The notes below the pieces were generated by a model. The model searched no databases and had not been told where the DNA came from. It was given only the letters and a program-made list of their open reading frames with translations. From the NCBI RefSeq assembly GCF_036884255.1, contig NZ_CP145605.1, positions 1,116,001 through 1,180,000 of the forward strand: a stretch of 64,000 nucleotides of DNA. Reading direction: 5' to 3'. The translations under genes and the position numbers were made by a program. Source of the DNA: Paenibacillus tundrae. Its GTDB lineage: Bacteria > Bacillota > Bacilli > Paenibacillales > Paenibacillaceae. Positions 9,531 to 18,741 of the stretch are shown piece after piece (within the stretch, counting starts at the first letter, position 1; each line of letters starts with the position of its first letter).

Positions 9531-11336
9531 ATGATCAAGCTGTTGTACTACTTGAAGAAATACCGAGTCGCCGCCATTGCTGCCCTGGTCATGATGTTGA
9601 TTGAGCTTGCAGTGGAGCTGGCTCAGCCGTATCTCATCTCGAAGATTATCGATAACGGCATTCAGGAAGGCGATCTGTCCGTCGTCTGGTTATGGGGCGG
9701 AGTGCTCGTGGCGAGTGCGGTTGTTGCTTTTGCTGCCGGAATTGCCAGTTCGTTTTTTGCATCCCATGCGAGCTTGGGATTCGGATACGATCTGCGGGAG
9801 AAGCTGTATGATAAAGTGCAAGCGTTCTCTTACGCCGTGTTCAATCGTTTCGCCACCTCATCGCTCATTACTCGCTTAACAGGGGATGTTACCCAGGTTC
9901 AGGATACCGTTTTCATGAGTCTGCGCTTCATGACACGTGTCCCTCTGGTCGTGATTGGTAGCATGATTATGGCCGTCGTTGTGAATCCGCGATTGGGTCT
10001 GCTGCTGGTCGTGATGGTGCCTGTGTTGCTTATTGTCGTGGTCTGGATGATCAAAAAGGCAGCGCTGCTGTTCCGCAATGTGCAGCGCAGGCTGGATGCC
10101 GTCAACGGAGTCATCCAGGAGAATCTGACAGGCATTCGGCTGATCCGTGTCTTCGTACGGATGGGCCATGAGATTGAACGCTTTGCCGGCTTCAGCGGCA
10201 AGCTAATGAAAGGCACGATCTCCGCGCTACGCTTAACGGAGACGACGATGCCGTTTATGCTGCTCATGATGAACGGCTGCATTATCGCTGTACTATGGTT
10301 TGGGCGAGCTGATATTAACTCGGGCAGTGCAACGGTGGGTGAAGTGGTAGCTGTCATTAACTACCTGCTTCGTACCATTGGGGCAATGTCTGCACTATCG
10401 TGGATTCTCGTGACGTTCTCCCGAGCAAGCGCTTCAGCGCAGCGGTTGAATGAAGTCTTTGAAACTGAGGACGATTCAGAATCGGCTCAGAAGTCAGCGA
10501 ATTTATTTTCTACAGAATCAGGACGGTCTGCATCATCAGTAGAACAAGGTACATCCATATTGACTCCAAAACAGCAGTCGATACAAGGTGCGGTTGAGTT
10601 CAAGAATGTTGGCTTTCATTATCCGAACAGTGATATTACGGTACTTGAAAATATCTCGTTCTCTGCCCGCCAAGGTGAGCGCATTGCCATTATGGGAGCG
10701 ACAGGCTCAGGCAAGTCTTCACTCGTACAGTTAATTCCAAGGCTCTACACGGAGGACACAGGTCAGATCCGGATTGACGGTACCAACGCAGAACGTCTGG
10801 ATACCTCGTTGCTGCGAGGGGCAATCGGTTATGTTCCACAGGAGGTTGTCCTATTCACAGGCTCTGTGCGCGATAACATCGCTTGGGGCCGAGAGGATGC
10901 TACGCTGGCTGAGATTCAAGAAGCCGCTAAGCGTGCTCAGATTCATGAAACGATTGAGAAATTGCCGAATGGTTATGATACACAGTTAGGTCAACGCGGC
11001 GTTAACCTGTCGGGTGGACAGAAGCAACGTTTATCCATTGCAAGGGCATTAATTCGTCGTCCAAGTATTTTGATTCTGGATGACAGTACAAGTGCACTGG
11101 ATGTGGCAACCGAAGCAAGGTTATTGGATGCACTGGAGGAACTATCGTGCACAACCTTTATCATTACACAGAAGATTAGCTCCACAACCTCGGCCGATCT
11201 AATTCTGCTACTGGATGATGGACGGCTGATCGGGCAAGGTAAACATGAGGATCTGATGGATTCATCGGAATTGTACCGTCGCATCTATCAATCACAATAT
11301 GGGGAGGGCACGCCGCATGTTCAAAGCATTCATTGA
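9531..11336 (+). CDS. ABC exporter half-transporter with degenerate ATPase site
   Basis: Fused membrane (six helices, about 1-310) and ATPase (about 345-601) domains of a type IV exporter. The ATPase has Walker A GATGSGKS (from residue 389) and signature LSGGQKQR, but the Walker B end reads ILDDSTSALD, with Asp518 where the catalytic Glu normally lies, and the switch His is replaced by Gln547 (FIITQK). That is the pattern of the BmrC/YheI-type partner in heterodimeric exporters. A poorly conserved linker of about 45 residues precedes the ATPase. ATG 9531 is preferred over 9525 because GGAGG lies seven bases before it. It overlaps the next gene, its evident partner. Drug or peptide efflux is likely; the substrate is unknown. 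Confidence 0.92.
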   Translation: MIKLLYYLKKYRVAAIAALVMMLIELAVELAQPYLISKIIDNGIQEGDLSVVWLWGGVLVASAVVAFAAGIASSFFASHASLGFGYDLREKLYDKVQAFSYAVFNRFATSSLITRLTGDVTQVQDTVFMSLRFMTRVPLVVIGSMIMAVVVNPRLGLLLVVMVPVLLIVVVWMIKKAALLFRNVQRRLDAVNGVIQENLTGIRLIRVFVRMGHEIERFAGFSGKLMKGTISALRLTETTMPFMLLMMNGCIIAVLWFGRADINSGSATVGEVVAVINYLLRTIGAMSALSWILVTFSRASASAQRLNEVFETEDDSESAQKSANLFSTESGRSASSVEQGTSILTPKQQSIQGAVEFKNVGFHYPNSDITVLENISFSARQGERIAIMGATGSGKSSLVQLIPRLYTEDTGQIRIDGTNAERLDTSLLRGAIGYVPQEVVLFTGSVRDNIAWGREDATLAEIQEAAKRAQIHETIEKLPNGYDTQLGQRGVNLSGGQKQRLSIARALIRRPSILILDDSTSALDVATEARLLDALEELSCTTFIITQKISSTTSADLILLLDDGRLIGQGKHEDLMDSSELYRRIYQSQYGEGTPHVQSIH

Positions 11337-13155
11337 ACCCTTCCGTCAACCGCCACCACCGCTTGATCCTGCAACGCTCAAAGGCGGCGGCTCTAAGCCG
11401 AAGGCAAGAGCGAAGAATTGGTCAGGTACATTGGGGCGGATCTGGACGTATCTTGCACGCCGCAAAGTGAAGCTCTCACTGGTGCTGCTGATGGTATTTG
11501 CAAGCTCAGCACTTGCGCTACTTGGGCCATATATGGTGGGCGTCGCAGTAGATAGCTTTATGGATGGAGAATCAACCAGCGCTAGCTGGACCAGGTTCCT
11601 GCTTGGACTGGTTGCGGTGTATGTATTGTTCTCCCTAACATCTTGGCTGCAAAACATTTGGATGATCGAAATCGCACAGGAGACGGTATATCGTATGCGG
11701 TATGACCTGTTCTCCCACCTGCACAAATTGCCTATTCCATTCTTCGGCAAGCGCCAGCAGGGTGAGATTATGAGCCGGGTTACGAATGATATCGAGAATG
11801 TTAGCGGTACATTGAACAGCTCGGCCATTCAGATTTTCTCAAGTATATTAACGCTACTGGGAACGTTTGGTGTCATGCTCTGGCTGAGTCCATTGCTGAC
11901 CTTACTTACATTTATCGTTGTGCCGCTTATGGCTCTTGGCATGCGCTGGATTACGCGTCGAACAGGGCCACTCTTCAAGGAGCGGCAGCGTAATTTGGGT
12001 GAACTGAATGGATATATTGAAGAGACGTTATCTGGTCAGCGCATCATTAAAGCATTTTCACAAGAGGAACGGGTCATTCGGGGGTTCGAGGAGCGAAATA
12101 CTCGAATCCGGATTTCCGGCTTCTGGGCGCAGACCATCTCTGGTTTTATACCGAAGCTGATGAACGGACTCAACAACCTGAGCTTCGCCATTGTAGCAGG
12201 GATCGGCGGTATCTTGGCGATTCAGGGTACGGTTACGGTGGGGATCATCATCATTTTCGTCGAATATGCTCGTCAATTCACACGTCCGCTGAACGATCTT
12301 GCGAATCAGTGGAATACGTTATTGTCGGCAATAGCCGGAGCGGAGCGTGTATTTGAAGTGCTGGATGAAGATGAAGAAGCGAAGGATGAGGGTGCAGCGG
12401 TATCGCTTGAGAAGGTAGAGGGAGCGGTGCGCTTTGACCGGGTCTCCTTTGGATACGATGAAGGTCGTGACATTTTGCATGAAATTAGCTTTGAAGCGAA
12501 GCCTGGAGAGATGATTGCATTAGTGGGTCCAACTGGGGCAGGCAAAACCACGCTAATTCAGCTATTGTCCCGATTCTATGATCCAACTGCGGGTACGCTG
12601 ACAGTGGATGGACGGGATCTCACAACCATTCGCCGAGAGAATCTGCGTTCGCATATGGCATTTGTTCTTCAGGATTCATTCCTATTTCAAGGGACGATTC
12701 GGGAAAATATCCGCTTCGGCCGTCTGGATGCATCAGACGAAGAGGTGGAGATTGCCTCCAAACTAGCCAATGCGCATTCCTTTATTATGCGAATGAAGGG
12801 TGGTTATGACAAAGTGCTTCAGGCCGATGGCAGCGGCATCAGTCAAGGGCAGAAGCAACTGCTTGCCATCGCCCGCGCGATTCTGGCCGACCCGTCCATT
12901 CTTGTGTTAGATGAGGCGACAAGTAGTATTGATACCGTTACGGAGATCAAAATTCAGGAAGGGCTGCAACGTCTTATGCAGGGGCGGACCAGCTTTGTCA
13001 TTGCTCACAGGCTGAACACGATCCGCCAAGCCGACCGGATTCTAGTGCTGAAGGATGGGCATCTGCTAGAACAAGGCTCGCATGACGTCTTGCTGGAACA
13101 AGGCGGCTTCTACAGCGAGCTGTATTACAGTCAGCTACGCAAGAAAGCACAGTGA
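11317..13155 (+). CDS. ABC exporter half-transporter, partner subunit
   Basis: Second subunit (612 residues) of the heterodimer. A Pro-rich N-terminal extension precedes six membrane helices and an ATPase with Walker A GPTGAGKT, Walker B VLDEATSSID with the catalytic Glu, and the switch His in VIAHRLNT. Its signature motif is ISQGQ instead of LSGGQ. The intact Walker B of this subunit pairs with the intact signature of the partner, giving one active and one degenerate ATP site, as in BmrCD/TM287-288 transporters. ATG 11317 follows GGGGAGGG and lies inside the end of the upstream gene, indicating translational coupling. Confidence 0.93.
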   Translation: MFKAFIEPFRQPPPPLDPATLKGGGSKPKARAKNWSGTLGRIWTYLARRKVKLSLVLLMVFASSALALLGPYMVGVAVDSFMDGESTSASWTRFLLGLVAVYVLFSLTSWLQNIWMIEIAQETVYRMRYDLFSHLHKLPIPFFGKRQQGEIMSRVTNDIENVSGTLNSSAIQIFSSILTLLGTFGVMLWLSPLLTLLTFIVVPLMALGMRWITRRTGPLFKERQRNLGELNGYIEETLSGQRIIKAFSQEERVIRGFEERNTRIRISGFWAQTISGFIPKLMNGLNNLSFAIVAGIGGILAIQGTVTVGIIIIFVEYARQFTRPLNDLANQWNTLLSAIAGAERVFEVLDEDEEAKDEGAAVSLEKVEGAVRFDRVSFGYDEGRDILHEISFEAKPGEMIALVGPTGAGKTTLIQLLSRFYDPTAGTLTVDGRDLTTIRRENLRSHMAFVLQDSFLFQGTIRENIRFGRLDASDEEVEIASKLANAHSFIMRMKGGYDKVLQADGSGISQGQKQLLAIARAILADPSILVLDEATSSIDTVTEIKIQEGLQRLMQGRTSFVIAHRLNTIRQADRILVLKDGHLLEQGSHDVLLEQGGFYSELYYSQLRKKAQ

Positions 13156-13270
13156 TGGCTGGGTGAGTCATTAGCATTCTCGGATGTGGCTCTTCGGTAC
13201 CACAGGTGCTGAGCGAGATAAATTCATGACCAGGTAAGAGCAACTGAATATAAGAGGAGAGGATATACAG

Positions 13271-13302
13271 AAAAACGGACATTTATAGGGGTGTCCGTTT
13301 TT
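13271..13302 (+). terminator. Terminator of the ABC exporter operon
   Basis: AAACGGACA/TGTCCGTTT stem with a 10-base loop and a T run. Confidence 0.85.
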
Positions 13303-13493
13303 GCGTGAATTGTATGATGTACTTTGTTGTTATGATACTACCTGACAGGCAGTGCCTGCTTCATGAGAAGGGTGGTTGGACAGCGACTTAATTACATCGA
13401 TGAGCTGTTGAACTTGACCTTGTCATGTTGTTTACACTCAGGTAGCCATGTCATGAGTAGTGCAGCATTCACGTGATGTAATAAATACGATGC

Positions 13494-13522
13494 TTGACAG
13501 TAAATCCACGTGGATGTATATT
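13494..13522 (+). promoter_or_regulatory. SigA-type promoter of the MarR gene
   Basis: TTGACA (13494-13499), a 17-base spacer and TATATT (13517-13522). Transcription would start near 13529, just before the palindromic operator. Confidence 0.75.
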
Positions 13523-13536
13523 TAGCCTACGAACAC

Positions 13537-13548
13537 TTAGACGTCTAA
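13537..13548. promoter_or_regulatory. MarR operator, site 1
   Basis: Perfect palindrome TTAGACGTCTAA in the context AC(site)CT, placed right after the predicted transcription start. The near-identical TTAGAAGTCTAA occurs before the downstream pump gene, so the MarR protein probably represses both. Confidence 0.65.
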
Positions 13549-13583
13549 CTTTAAGGTGTCATACAAAAGGGAGGAGAGTACTC

Positions 13584-14006
13584 TTGCGGAAAGATACACC
13601 GTATTCGGATCTATTTCAAACGATTGGGATCAAGATCAAGCGCAAAGCCGATGATCAAGTGAACGAGTTAGGGCTTAATGCTCAACAAGGTCGAATCATC
13701 GGATATATCTATGAACATCAGGATAACGGATTGATTCAGAAAAACCTAGCTGAGGCATTCAACCGGCGGGATGCAACGATTACAAGTATGCTGAAAGGCT
13801 TGGAGAAGAACGGATATATCGAGCGTAAGATTCCTTCGGATAATGAGCGGCAGAAGAACTTATACGTCTTGCCTAAGGGTGAGCAAGTCATTCATGATGT
13901 AGCCGAGATGTTTGCCAAGGTGGAGCACGAGATTGTGGCAAGCTTGACGGAAGATGAACAGGCAACATTGATGCAGTTATTGACGAAGGTTAATCAGAAC
14001 CTCTAA
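13584..14006 (+). CDS. MarR-family repressor (MepR-like)
   Basis: Winged-helix transcriptional regulator of 140 residues, the usual MarR size. The DNA-recognition segment is around NLAEAFNRRDATITSMLKGLEKNGYI, followed by the beta-wing IERKIPSDNERQKN. TTG 13584 is chosen because AAGGGAGGAG lies eight bases upstream; the frame extends further but runs into the promoter. The neighbouring MATE pump and shared operator point to control of multidrug efflux in the manner of Staphylococcus aureus MepR/MepA. Its inducing ligand is unknown. Confidence 0.9.
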   Translation: MRKDTPYSDLFQTIGIKIKRKADDQVNELGLNAQQGRIIGYIYEHQDNGLIQKNLAEAFNRRDATITSMLKGLEKNGYIERKIPSDNERQKNLYVLPKGEQVIHDVAEMFAKVEHEIVASLTEDEQATLMQLLTKVNQNL

Positions 14007-14136
14007 GACGGCTGATGTACTGAGCAGGATTAACTGCTCATATCTAAATAGTTAGAAATCAAACAGTTCATGTTCTACTGATCAGTTTACCAATGTTGGT
14101 TGGTAATGAGCGATATTTATTTTTTTGTTCAAAAAC

Positions 14137-14148
14137 TTAGAAGTCTAA
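14137..14148. promoter_or_regulatory. MarR operator, site 2 (before the MATE gene)
   Basis: TTAGAAGTCTAA, one base off a perfect palindrome and one base different from site 1, with the same flanking AC. It lies 32 bases before the MATE start codon. Confidence 0.6.
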
Positions 14149-14179
14149 TTGTTATAACTAAAAGAGAGGCGGAATTCCG

Positions 14180-15547
14180 TTGAAAGAAAAACATTCAAAC
14201 TCCTATTATCTGAGCACAGCCCCTGTCCACAAATCCATTATGTATCTGTCTATTCCTATGATGTTGGGCATGTCTGCAGGAACGTTGTATAACCTCATCA
14301 ATGCTTTTTTCATTGGTCTAGTTCATGATACAGGCATGTTCAGTGCCATTACTCTCGGCTTACCGATTTTTACTGTCTTAATGGCGTTTGGTAATATGTT
14401 TGGGGTCGGTGGCGGCACCTTCATTACCCGCCTAACGGCTACGGGTGAAGGGGAGAAAGCGAAGAAGGTTGCAGGTTACTCGCTTTACTTCAGCTTAGCG
14501 GCTGGTCTATTCATTGCCCTCATCTCTTGGTTGTTCATCACCCCGATTGTTCATGGGCTTGGCGCCAATCAGGCTGTATATGCATACACGAGTCAGTACG
14601 CCATGACCTTATTGGCAGGTGGAGCGATTGTCATCGTGAACTTTGCACTGGAACAGTTGGTTCGGTCAGAAGGTGCATCGAAGGAATCGATGTATGGCAT
14701 GTTCATTAGCATAATAGCCAGCATCCTATTGGATGTTCTATTTATTCTTATCTTCGATTGGCATGTATTCGGTGCTGCGCTGTCCATCGTATTGGCGAAT
14801 GCTTGCTCAGCAGCCTATTATACCTGGTATTTATCATATCGCAGTGAGAATCTTAGAGGCTTCTTAAAGCACTGGAAGCTGAACCTGCAAGATCAGTTAG
14901 AGGTCTATAAAATTGGCGTATCCGAACTGCTGCAAACGTCATTCCTGATCGTATCGACTCTGCTGTTGAACCACTATGCCATGACATTTGGTGATCATAT
15001 TGTCGCTGGCTTCGGTATTGCGCTACGGATTGTGCAGTTGCCTGAGTTTCTAACGATGGGGATCTTCATGGGAATTATTCCGCTCGTGGCGCATAATTTT
15101 GCAAGTGGGGATTTTGCTCGATTAAAAGCAACGTATAAACAGGCGACGCTGTATATTGCAGGGATCGCGGTGATTTTTATCGGCATCGTATATGTATTTA
15201 AGGAACAAGTCATCCGCCTGTTCTCATCTGATTCATCCGTGCTTGAGGCTGGAACCGCTATCCTGATCGCGATGCTGATCTCAGCGCTGTTCACCGGGCT
15301 TACTGGACTGTTTACCGGTATTTTCAAAGCTGCTGGAGAAGGGATTCCAACCAATGTGATGGCAATCTGCCAAGGAACCTTGTTCATTCCAGTCATCATT
15401 ATTTTCCATCAGTACTTTGGTCTTACAGGTGTGATCTGGTCTATGACCATAACTGAAATCGTCACAAGCGTTCTAGGGCTGATCCTATTTGTATTCCATT
15501 ACAGACGTATTAGTCAAAAAAACAATCGGCTTGTAGTCAATGCTTAA
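14180..15547 (+). CDS. MATE-family multidrug efflux pump (MepA-like)
   Basis: Membrane antiporter of 455 residues with about twelve helices in two similar halves. Segments such as LSIPMMLGMSAGTLYNLINAFF, GVGGGTFITRLTA and LVRSEGASKESMYGM line up in order with MepA of S. aureus, which exports cationic drugs using an ion gradient. The TTG start follows GAGAGGCGG. The upstream MarR gene and the operator 32 bases before the start suggest drug-inducible expression. Specificity cannot be deduced. Confidence 0.92.
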   Translation: MKEKHSNSYYLSTAPVHKSIMYLSIPMMLGMSAGTLYNLINAFFIGLVHDTGMFSAITLGLPIFTVLMAFGNMFGVGGGTFITRLTATGEGEKAKKVAGYSLYFSLAAGLFIALISWLFITPIVHGLGANQAVYAYTSQYAMTLLAGGAIVIVNFALEQLVRSEGASKESMYGMFISIIASILLDVLFILIFDWHVFGAALSIVLANACSAAYYTWYLSYRSENLRGFLKHWKLNLQDQLEVYKIGVSELLQTSFLIVSTLLLNHYAMTFGDHIVAGFGIALRIVQLPEFLTMGIFMGIIPLVAHNFASGDFARLKATYKQATLYIAGIAVIFIGIVYVFKEQVIRLFSSDSSVLEAGTAILIAMLISALFTGLTGLFTGIFKAAGEGIPTNVMAICQGTLFIPVIIIFHQYFGLTGVIWSMTITEIVTSVLGLILFVFHYRRISQKNNRLVVNA

Positions 15548-15630
15548 ACTTAGCTTAGGCTGAATATAAGAGCGGGTCGGAGGGGTTACGTCCCGCTGTT
15601 CCGCTTTCTTTCTATCGACTCATTCCTATA

Positions 15631-15683
15631 AAAAGGGATTCGCTAAGTAGAAAAAGTGACGCTCTACATGGCGAATCCTTATT
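15631..15683. terminator. Bidirectional terminator between MATE and oxidoreductase genes
   Basis: GGATTCGC (15636-15643) pairs with GCGAATCC (15671-15678), flanked by an A run on one side and TT-rich bases on the other. A second weaker stem, AGCGGG/CCCGCT, lies near 15571-15600. Confidence 0.6.
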
Positions 15684-15721
15684 ATAAATAGCTTATCAGA
15701 TGAATGAATTTCATAATCTAT

Positions 15722-17032
15722 TCAACTTTTTGTTACCTGAGCTTGTTCCTTATGAAATTTACTGTTTTGTCCCATAAGTAACTCATCGATCCGCACCAAC
15801 CTATTTTCTGCATTTGACCGCCACATCGCTTCGCCCGCGGCAATAGAGTATGCGCCGGCTTCGGAACCTGCAAGGATGCTGTATTCTCGATGTTGTTTAG
15901 AAGATCCGAATAGATCGTTAAGTAAAACGGGATCACCGCCACCATGCCCTCCTTCGCCACGGACGACATGAATGATTTCTTTAGCTCCAAACAATGGGTA
16001 ATAATCAATGGTCTGTTGTGGAATCGGAAAGGGAACACGGCTCGGTTCATGATATTCGGTACTTTCGATCCGACCTTTCGTACCATTAATGGCTAACCGG
16101 TAACCTTCATAAGGCGCAGAGAAATTAATCGAGTAACTCAGGAGTGCACCTTGGTTGTATTTAATAGAAGCAGTATAGGTATCTTCAATCTCAATATCGG
16201 AATCGAAAATACACGCGTCTGTTCTATAGTCCGTATATTTAGGCTTCTTATTATCTTCCACACGCAGATGATCGTCTTTTACATTGGCTGCGGACCAACG
16301 CATAACATATGCGCAGTCTTCACGAACATCACATGTATCACAATGACGTCCATCCACACGAGCAGGATTGTACTCCGAACGATCGCCATAATAATGAAGA
16401 GCACCAAACGCAAATACTTCCTCAGGTTGCTGATCGAGCCACCAATTAACCAGATCAAGGTGATGAGTAGATTTATGGACAGATAGGCCACCCGAGATAT
16501 CACGATATCTGTTCCAGCGGCGGAAATAGCTTGAGCCGTGGAACGTATCTACATACCAATTAAGGTCAACTGAGGTAACTCGGCCGAGCTTACCATCCTG
16601 AATCATTTCTTTAATCCGACGATGGATCGGGTTGTAGCGATAGTTGAACATTACCGTTACTTTGCCCTTACTAAGCATTTCAGCTTCCATTACTTTTGTT
16701 GCATCTGCGGCTGTAGTCACCATCGGCTTCTCAGAAAGCACGTTGATGTCTCGTTTGAGACCAGCAAGAATGTAATCCATATGCGTATCATCTCTGCTGG
16801 TTACAATAATAGTGTCCGCGTCTGTTTCATCCAGCATCAGGTCAAACGATTCCGGGCTGTAAGTAGGAATATCGTTCAACTCTGGAAACTGAGATTTAGC
16901 TATATCAAAGCGTAAGGGATCACTGTCTAGGAGTGCAACAATCTGATGTCCCTTGGCATAAGTAGTGAGTAAAGGTTCAATAAACATGATTAGTGCACGG
17001 TTGCTAACGCCGCATAGCGCATATTTTTTCAT
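15722..17032 (-). CDS. Gfo/Idh/MocA-family oxidoreductase
   Basis: Predicted cytoplasmic NAD(P)-dependent sugar or cyclitol dehydrogenase, 436 residues. It has an N-terminal Rossmann fold (YALCGVSNRA, then LLDSDPLRF), the family EKP motif near residue 96 and a C-terminal alpha/beta substrate domain. An unusual Cys-rich patch, CDTCDVREDC (near 235), could bind a metal. It is the last gene of a minus-strand operon that also encodes a sugar importer and a GH43-like enzyme, so it probably acts on the imported sugar. The substrate is not readable. ATG 17032 is used. Confidence 0.88.
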   Translation of the reverse strand: MKKYALCGVSNRALIMFIEPLLTTYAKGHQIVALLDSDPLRFDIAKSQFPELNDIPTYSPESFDLMLDETDADTIIVTSRDDTHMDYILAGLKRDINVLSEKPMVTTAADATKVMEAEMLSKGKVTVMFNYRYNPIHRRIKEMIQDGKLGRVTSVDLNWYVDTFHGSSYFRRWNRYRDISGGLSVHKSTHHLDLVNWWLDQQPEEVFAFGALHYYGDRSEYNPARVDGRHCDTCDVREDCAYVMRWSAANVKDDHLRVEDNKKPKYTDYRTDACIFDSDIEIEDTYTASIKYNQGALLSYSINFSAPYEGYRLAINGTKGRIESTEYHEPSRVPFPIPQQTIDYYPLFGAKEIIHVVRGEGGHGGGDPVLLNDLFGSSKQHREYSILAGSEAGAYSIAAGEAMWRSNAENRLVRIDELLMGQNSKFHKEQAQVTKS

Positions 17033-17058
17033 TTAGGAACGCCTTCTTTCTGGCATAT

Positions 17059-17889
17059 TTAATTCAAACGTAGAACAGAGGCATGTCTAATTCTGGTAGG
17101 CAGCTGGATGCTGGATGTGGATAGAATTTCCCACTTCTCCAGATCATTAGAAGCAAACGCCGCGTAATATCCTTCATGAAAACCATCCGCCAGCATAATC
17201 CATTTCCAGGGTAACTTCGAATTTGCAGGTAGTTCATAGACCGTTGGACCTTCCATAAGCGGTGGCGTTAGCATGGAAGAGAGAGAACCGAATACGGCTT
17301 TATCTGATGTCATCTTCATTATGCAAGAACGGATCGCTTTGAATTCCGTACCAGGCTTATTTTGACCTCGCTCGTCCTTAAACAACAGCAGGTATTCATC
17401 GTCTACCGATAGTACTGAAGCGTCAATAACATTAAAACCTGGGTCAAAGAACAGAGCTGCTTCAGTAAAGGATGTAAAGTCACTTGTTGTAGTGGACCAA
17501 ATGCGGTGATTCCGTGAACCAGGCTGCGTGGTTGAGGACCAAATGATCCGATAAACGTCATGCACTGAATCATAAAAAGCCTCAGGAGCCCATACATTCT
17601 GTGTATCGGGGACATGCTCCATCAATGGGATAAGCCGCAGATCTTCCCAGTTAATTAAATCTGTGCTTGTGGCATAGCCAATACTAAGACTTTCCCACCC
17701 ATCCGTCCAAAGAAGATGAAATCGACCGTGCTTGTCTTGAAGCAGAAATGGATCTCGAATTTGCCTGCTTCCTACAGAAGAAGTTAAGATAGCACAGCCG
17801 TTATTTCGTTCTGTCCACATCACACCGTCTGGACTTTCAGCGAGAAAAAAATCCTCCGCGTCTTCCTTAAAGTAACTAAGCAAATACAT
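17059..17889 (-). CDS. GH43-like five-bladed beta-propeller glycosidase
   Basis: Probable cytoplasmic arabinosidase- or xylosidase-like enzyme of 276 residues. Blade-type motifs recur: IRDPFLLQDKHGRFHLLWTDG, YATSTDLINWEDL, VWAPEAFYD and IRHASVLRLN. The DPF and APE residues match the positions usually occupied by acidic catalytic residues in GH43-type propellers. No signal peptide is present, so it would act on imported oligosaccharides. AAAGGGG lies eight bases before ATG 17889. It sits between the importer permease and the dehydrogenase. Family assignment is by motif only, and GH43 versus related propeller families (GH32/GH117/GH130) is not settled. Confidence 0.75.
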   Translation of the reverse strand: MYLLSYFKEDAEDFFLAESPDGVMWTERNNGCAILTSSVGSRQIRDPFLLQDKHGRFHLLWTDGWESLSIGYATSTDLINWEDLRLIPLMEHVPDTQNVWAPEAFYDSVHDVYRIIWSSTTQPGSRNHRIWSTTTSDFTSFTEAALFFDPGFNVIDASVLSVDDEYLLLFKDERGQNKPGTEFKAIRSCIMKMTSDKAVFGSLSSMLTPPLMEGPTVYELPANSKLPWKWIMLADGFHEGYYAAFASNDLEKWEILSTSSIQLPTRIRHASVLRLN

Positions 17890-17907
17890 CAAATTCGCCC
17901 CTTTTTT

Positions 17908-18741
17908 CTATTTAATACCGCTCGTAGCTACGCCTTCAACGAAGTGTTTTTGTGCGATGAAGAAGATTATTACAGGAGGAATGATGGCCACAATTGACAT
18001 GGCAAACAAGGAGCCCCAATTAATCTGGGCAGCGTTATCCACAAACATTTGTAAAGCCAACGGAACAGTATATTTGCGTACCTCGTTTAAATAAAGCAGT
18101 TGATCGAAGTAATCGTCCCAGCTCCACAAAAAAGAAAAAATACCCATGGTATAGAGCACTGGTTTGCAGTTGGGAAGCAGAATACTATAGAATGTGCGGA
18201 ACAAACCACAGCCGTCCATTAATGCAGCCTCATCTAGCTCACGTGGTAGACCTTTTAGAAACTGGATCATCAGATAAACAAAAAAGGCATTACTAGCTAA
18301 GAAGTAGGGTAAGACCAAAGGCAGGATGGTATTGATCCAACCTAGATCAGAAAACATGACATAACGAGGGATGAGTAACACCTGTGTGGGCAACATTAAC
18401 GTACCGAGTAGAAGCGCAAACCAGAGACCCTTCAATGGAAAATTCATTCGTGCAAACGGAAAAGCAACGAGTGAACTGGAGAGGATACAGCCAATGACTG
18501 ATAATATTGAAATCGTCAGCGAGTTGATAACGAATTGACCAAAGGTGTAGCCGGGAACCGCATTCCAACCTTCTAAATAGTTACTGAACTGGAATTGCGA
18601 CGGCCAAAGACTGGTTGCTGTGAAAATTTCGTTATTCGCTTTAAAGCTACCGAGCAGAAGCCATATAACGGGGTAGATCATTGTGAGAGACATCAGGATC
18701 AATAACATATTCTTACCGATAACGGCAGGTTTAAAATTCAT
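17908..18741 (-). CDS. Sugar ABC importer permease (MalG type)
   Basis: Membrane subunit of 277 residues with six predicted helices and the EAA loop LDEAALMDGCGLFRTFYSILLP. The tail QKHFVEGVATSGIK is typical of MalG-type permeases. Its start codon directly follows the stop of the MalF-type gene, indicating translational coupling. It belongs to the operon led by the sensor kinase at 24514. Confidence 0.93.
   Translation of the reverse strand: MNFKPAVIGKNMLLILMSLTMIYPVIWLLLGSFKANNEIFTATSLWPSQFQFSNYLEGWNAVPGYTFGQFVINSLTISILSVIGCILSSSLVAFPFARMNFPLKGLWFALLLGTLMLPTQVLLIPRYVMFSDLGWINTILPLVLPYFLASNAFFVYLMIQFLKGLPRELDEAALMDGCGLFRTFYSILLPNCKPVLYTMGIFSFLWSWDDYFDQLLYLNEVRKYTVPLALQMFVDNAAQINWGSLFAMSIVAIIPPVIIFFIAQKHFVEGVATSGIK

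Larger units (their letters stand above)
13156..13583. other. Intergenic region: ABC terminator and MarR promoter
   Basis: It contains the terminator at 13271-13302, about 190 bases without recognisable features, then the strong promoter at 13494-13522 and operator at 13537-13548. An open frame starting at 13494 coincides with the -35 box and is not a plausible start. Confidence 0.65.
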
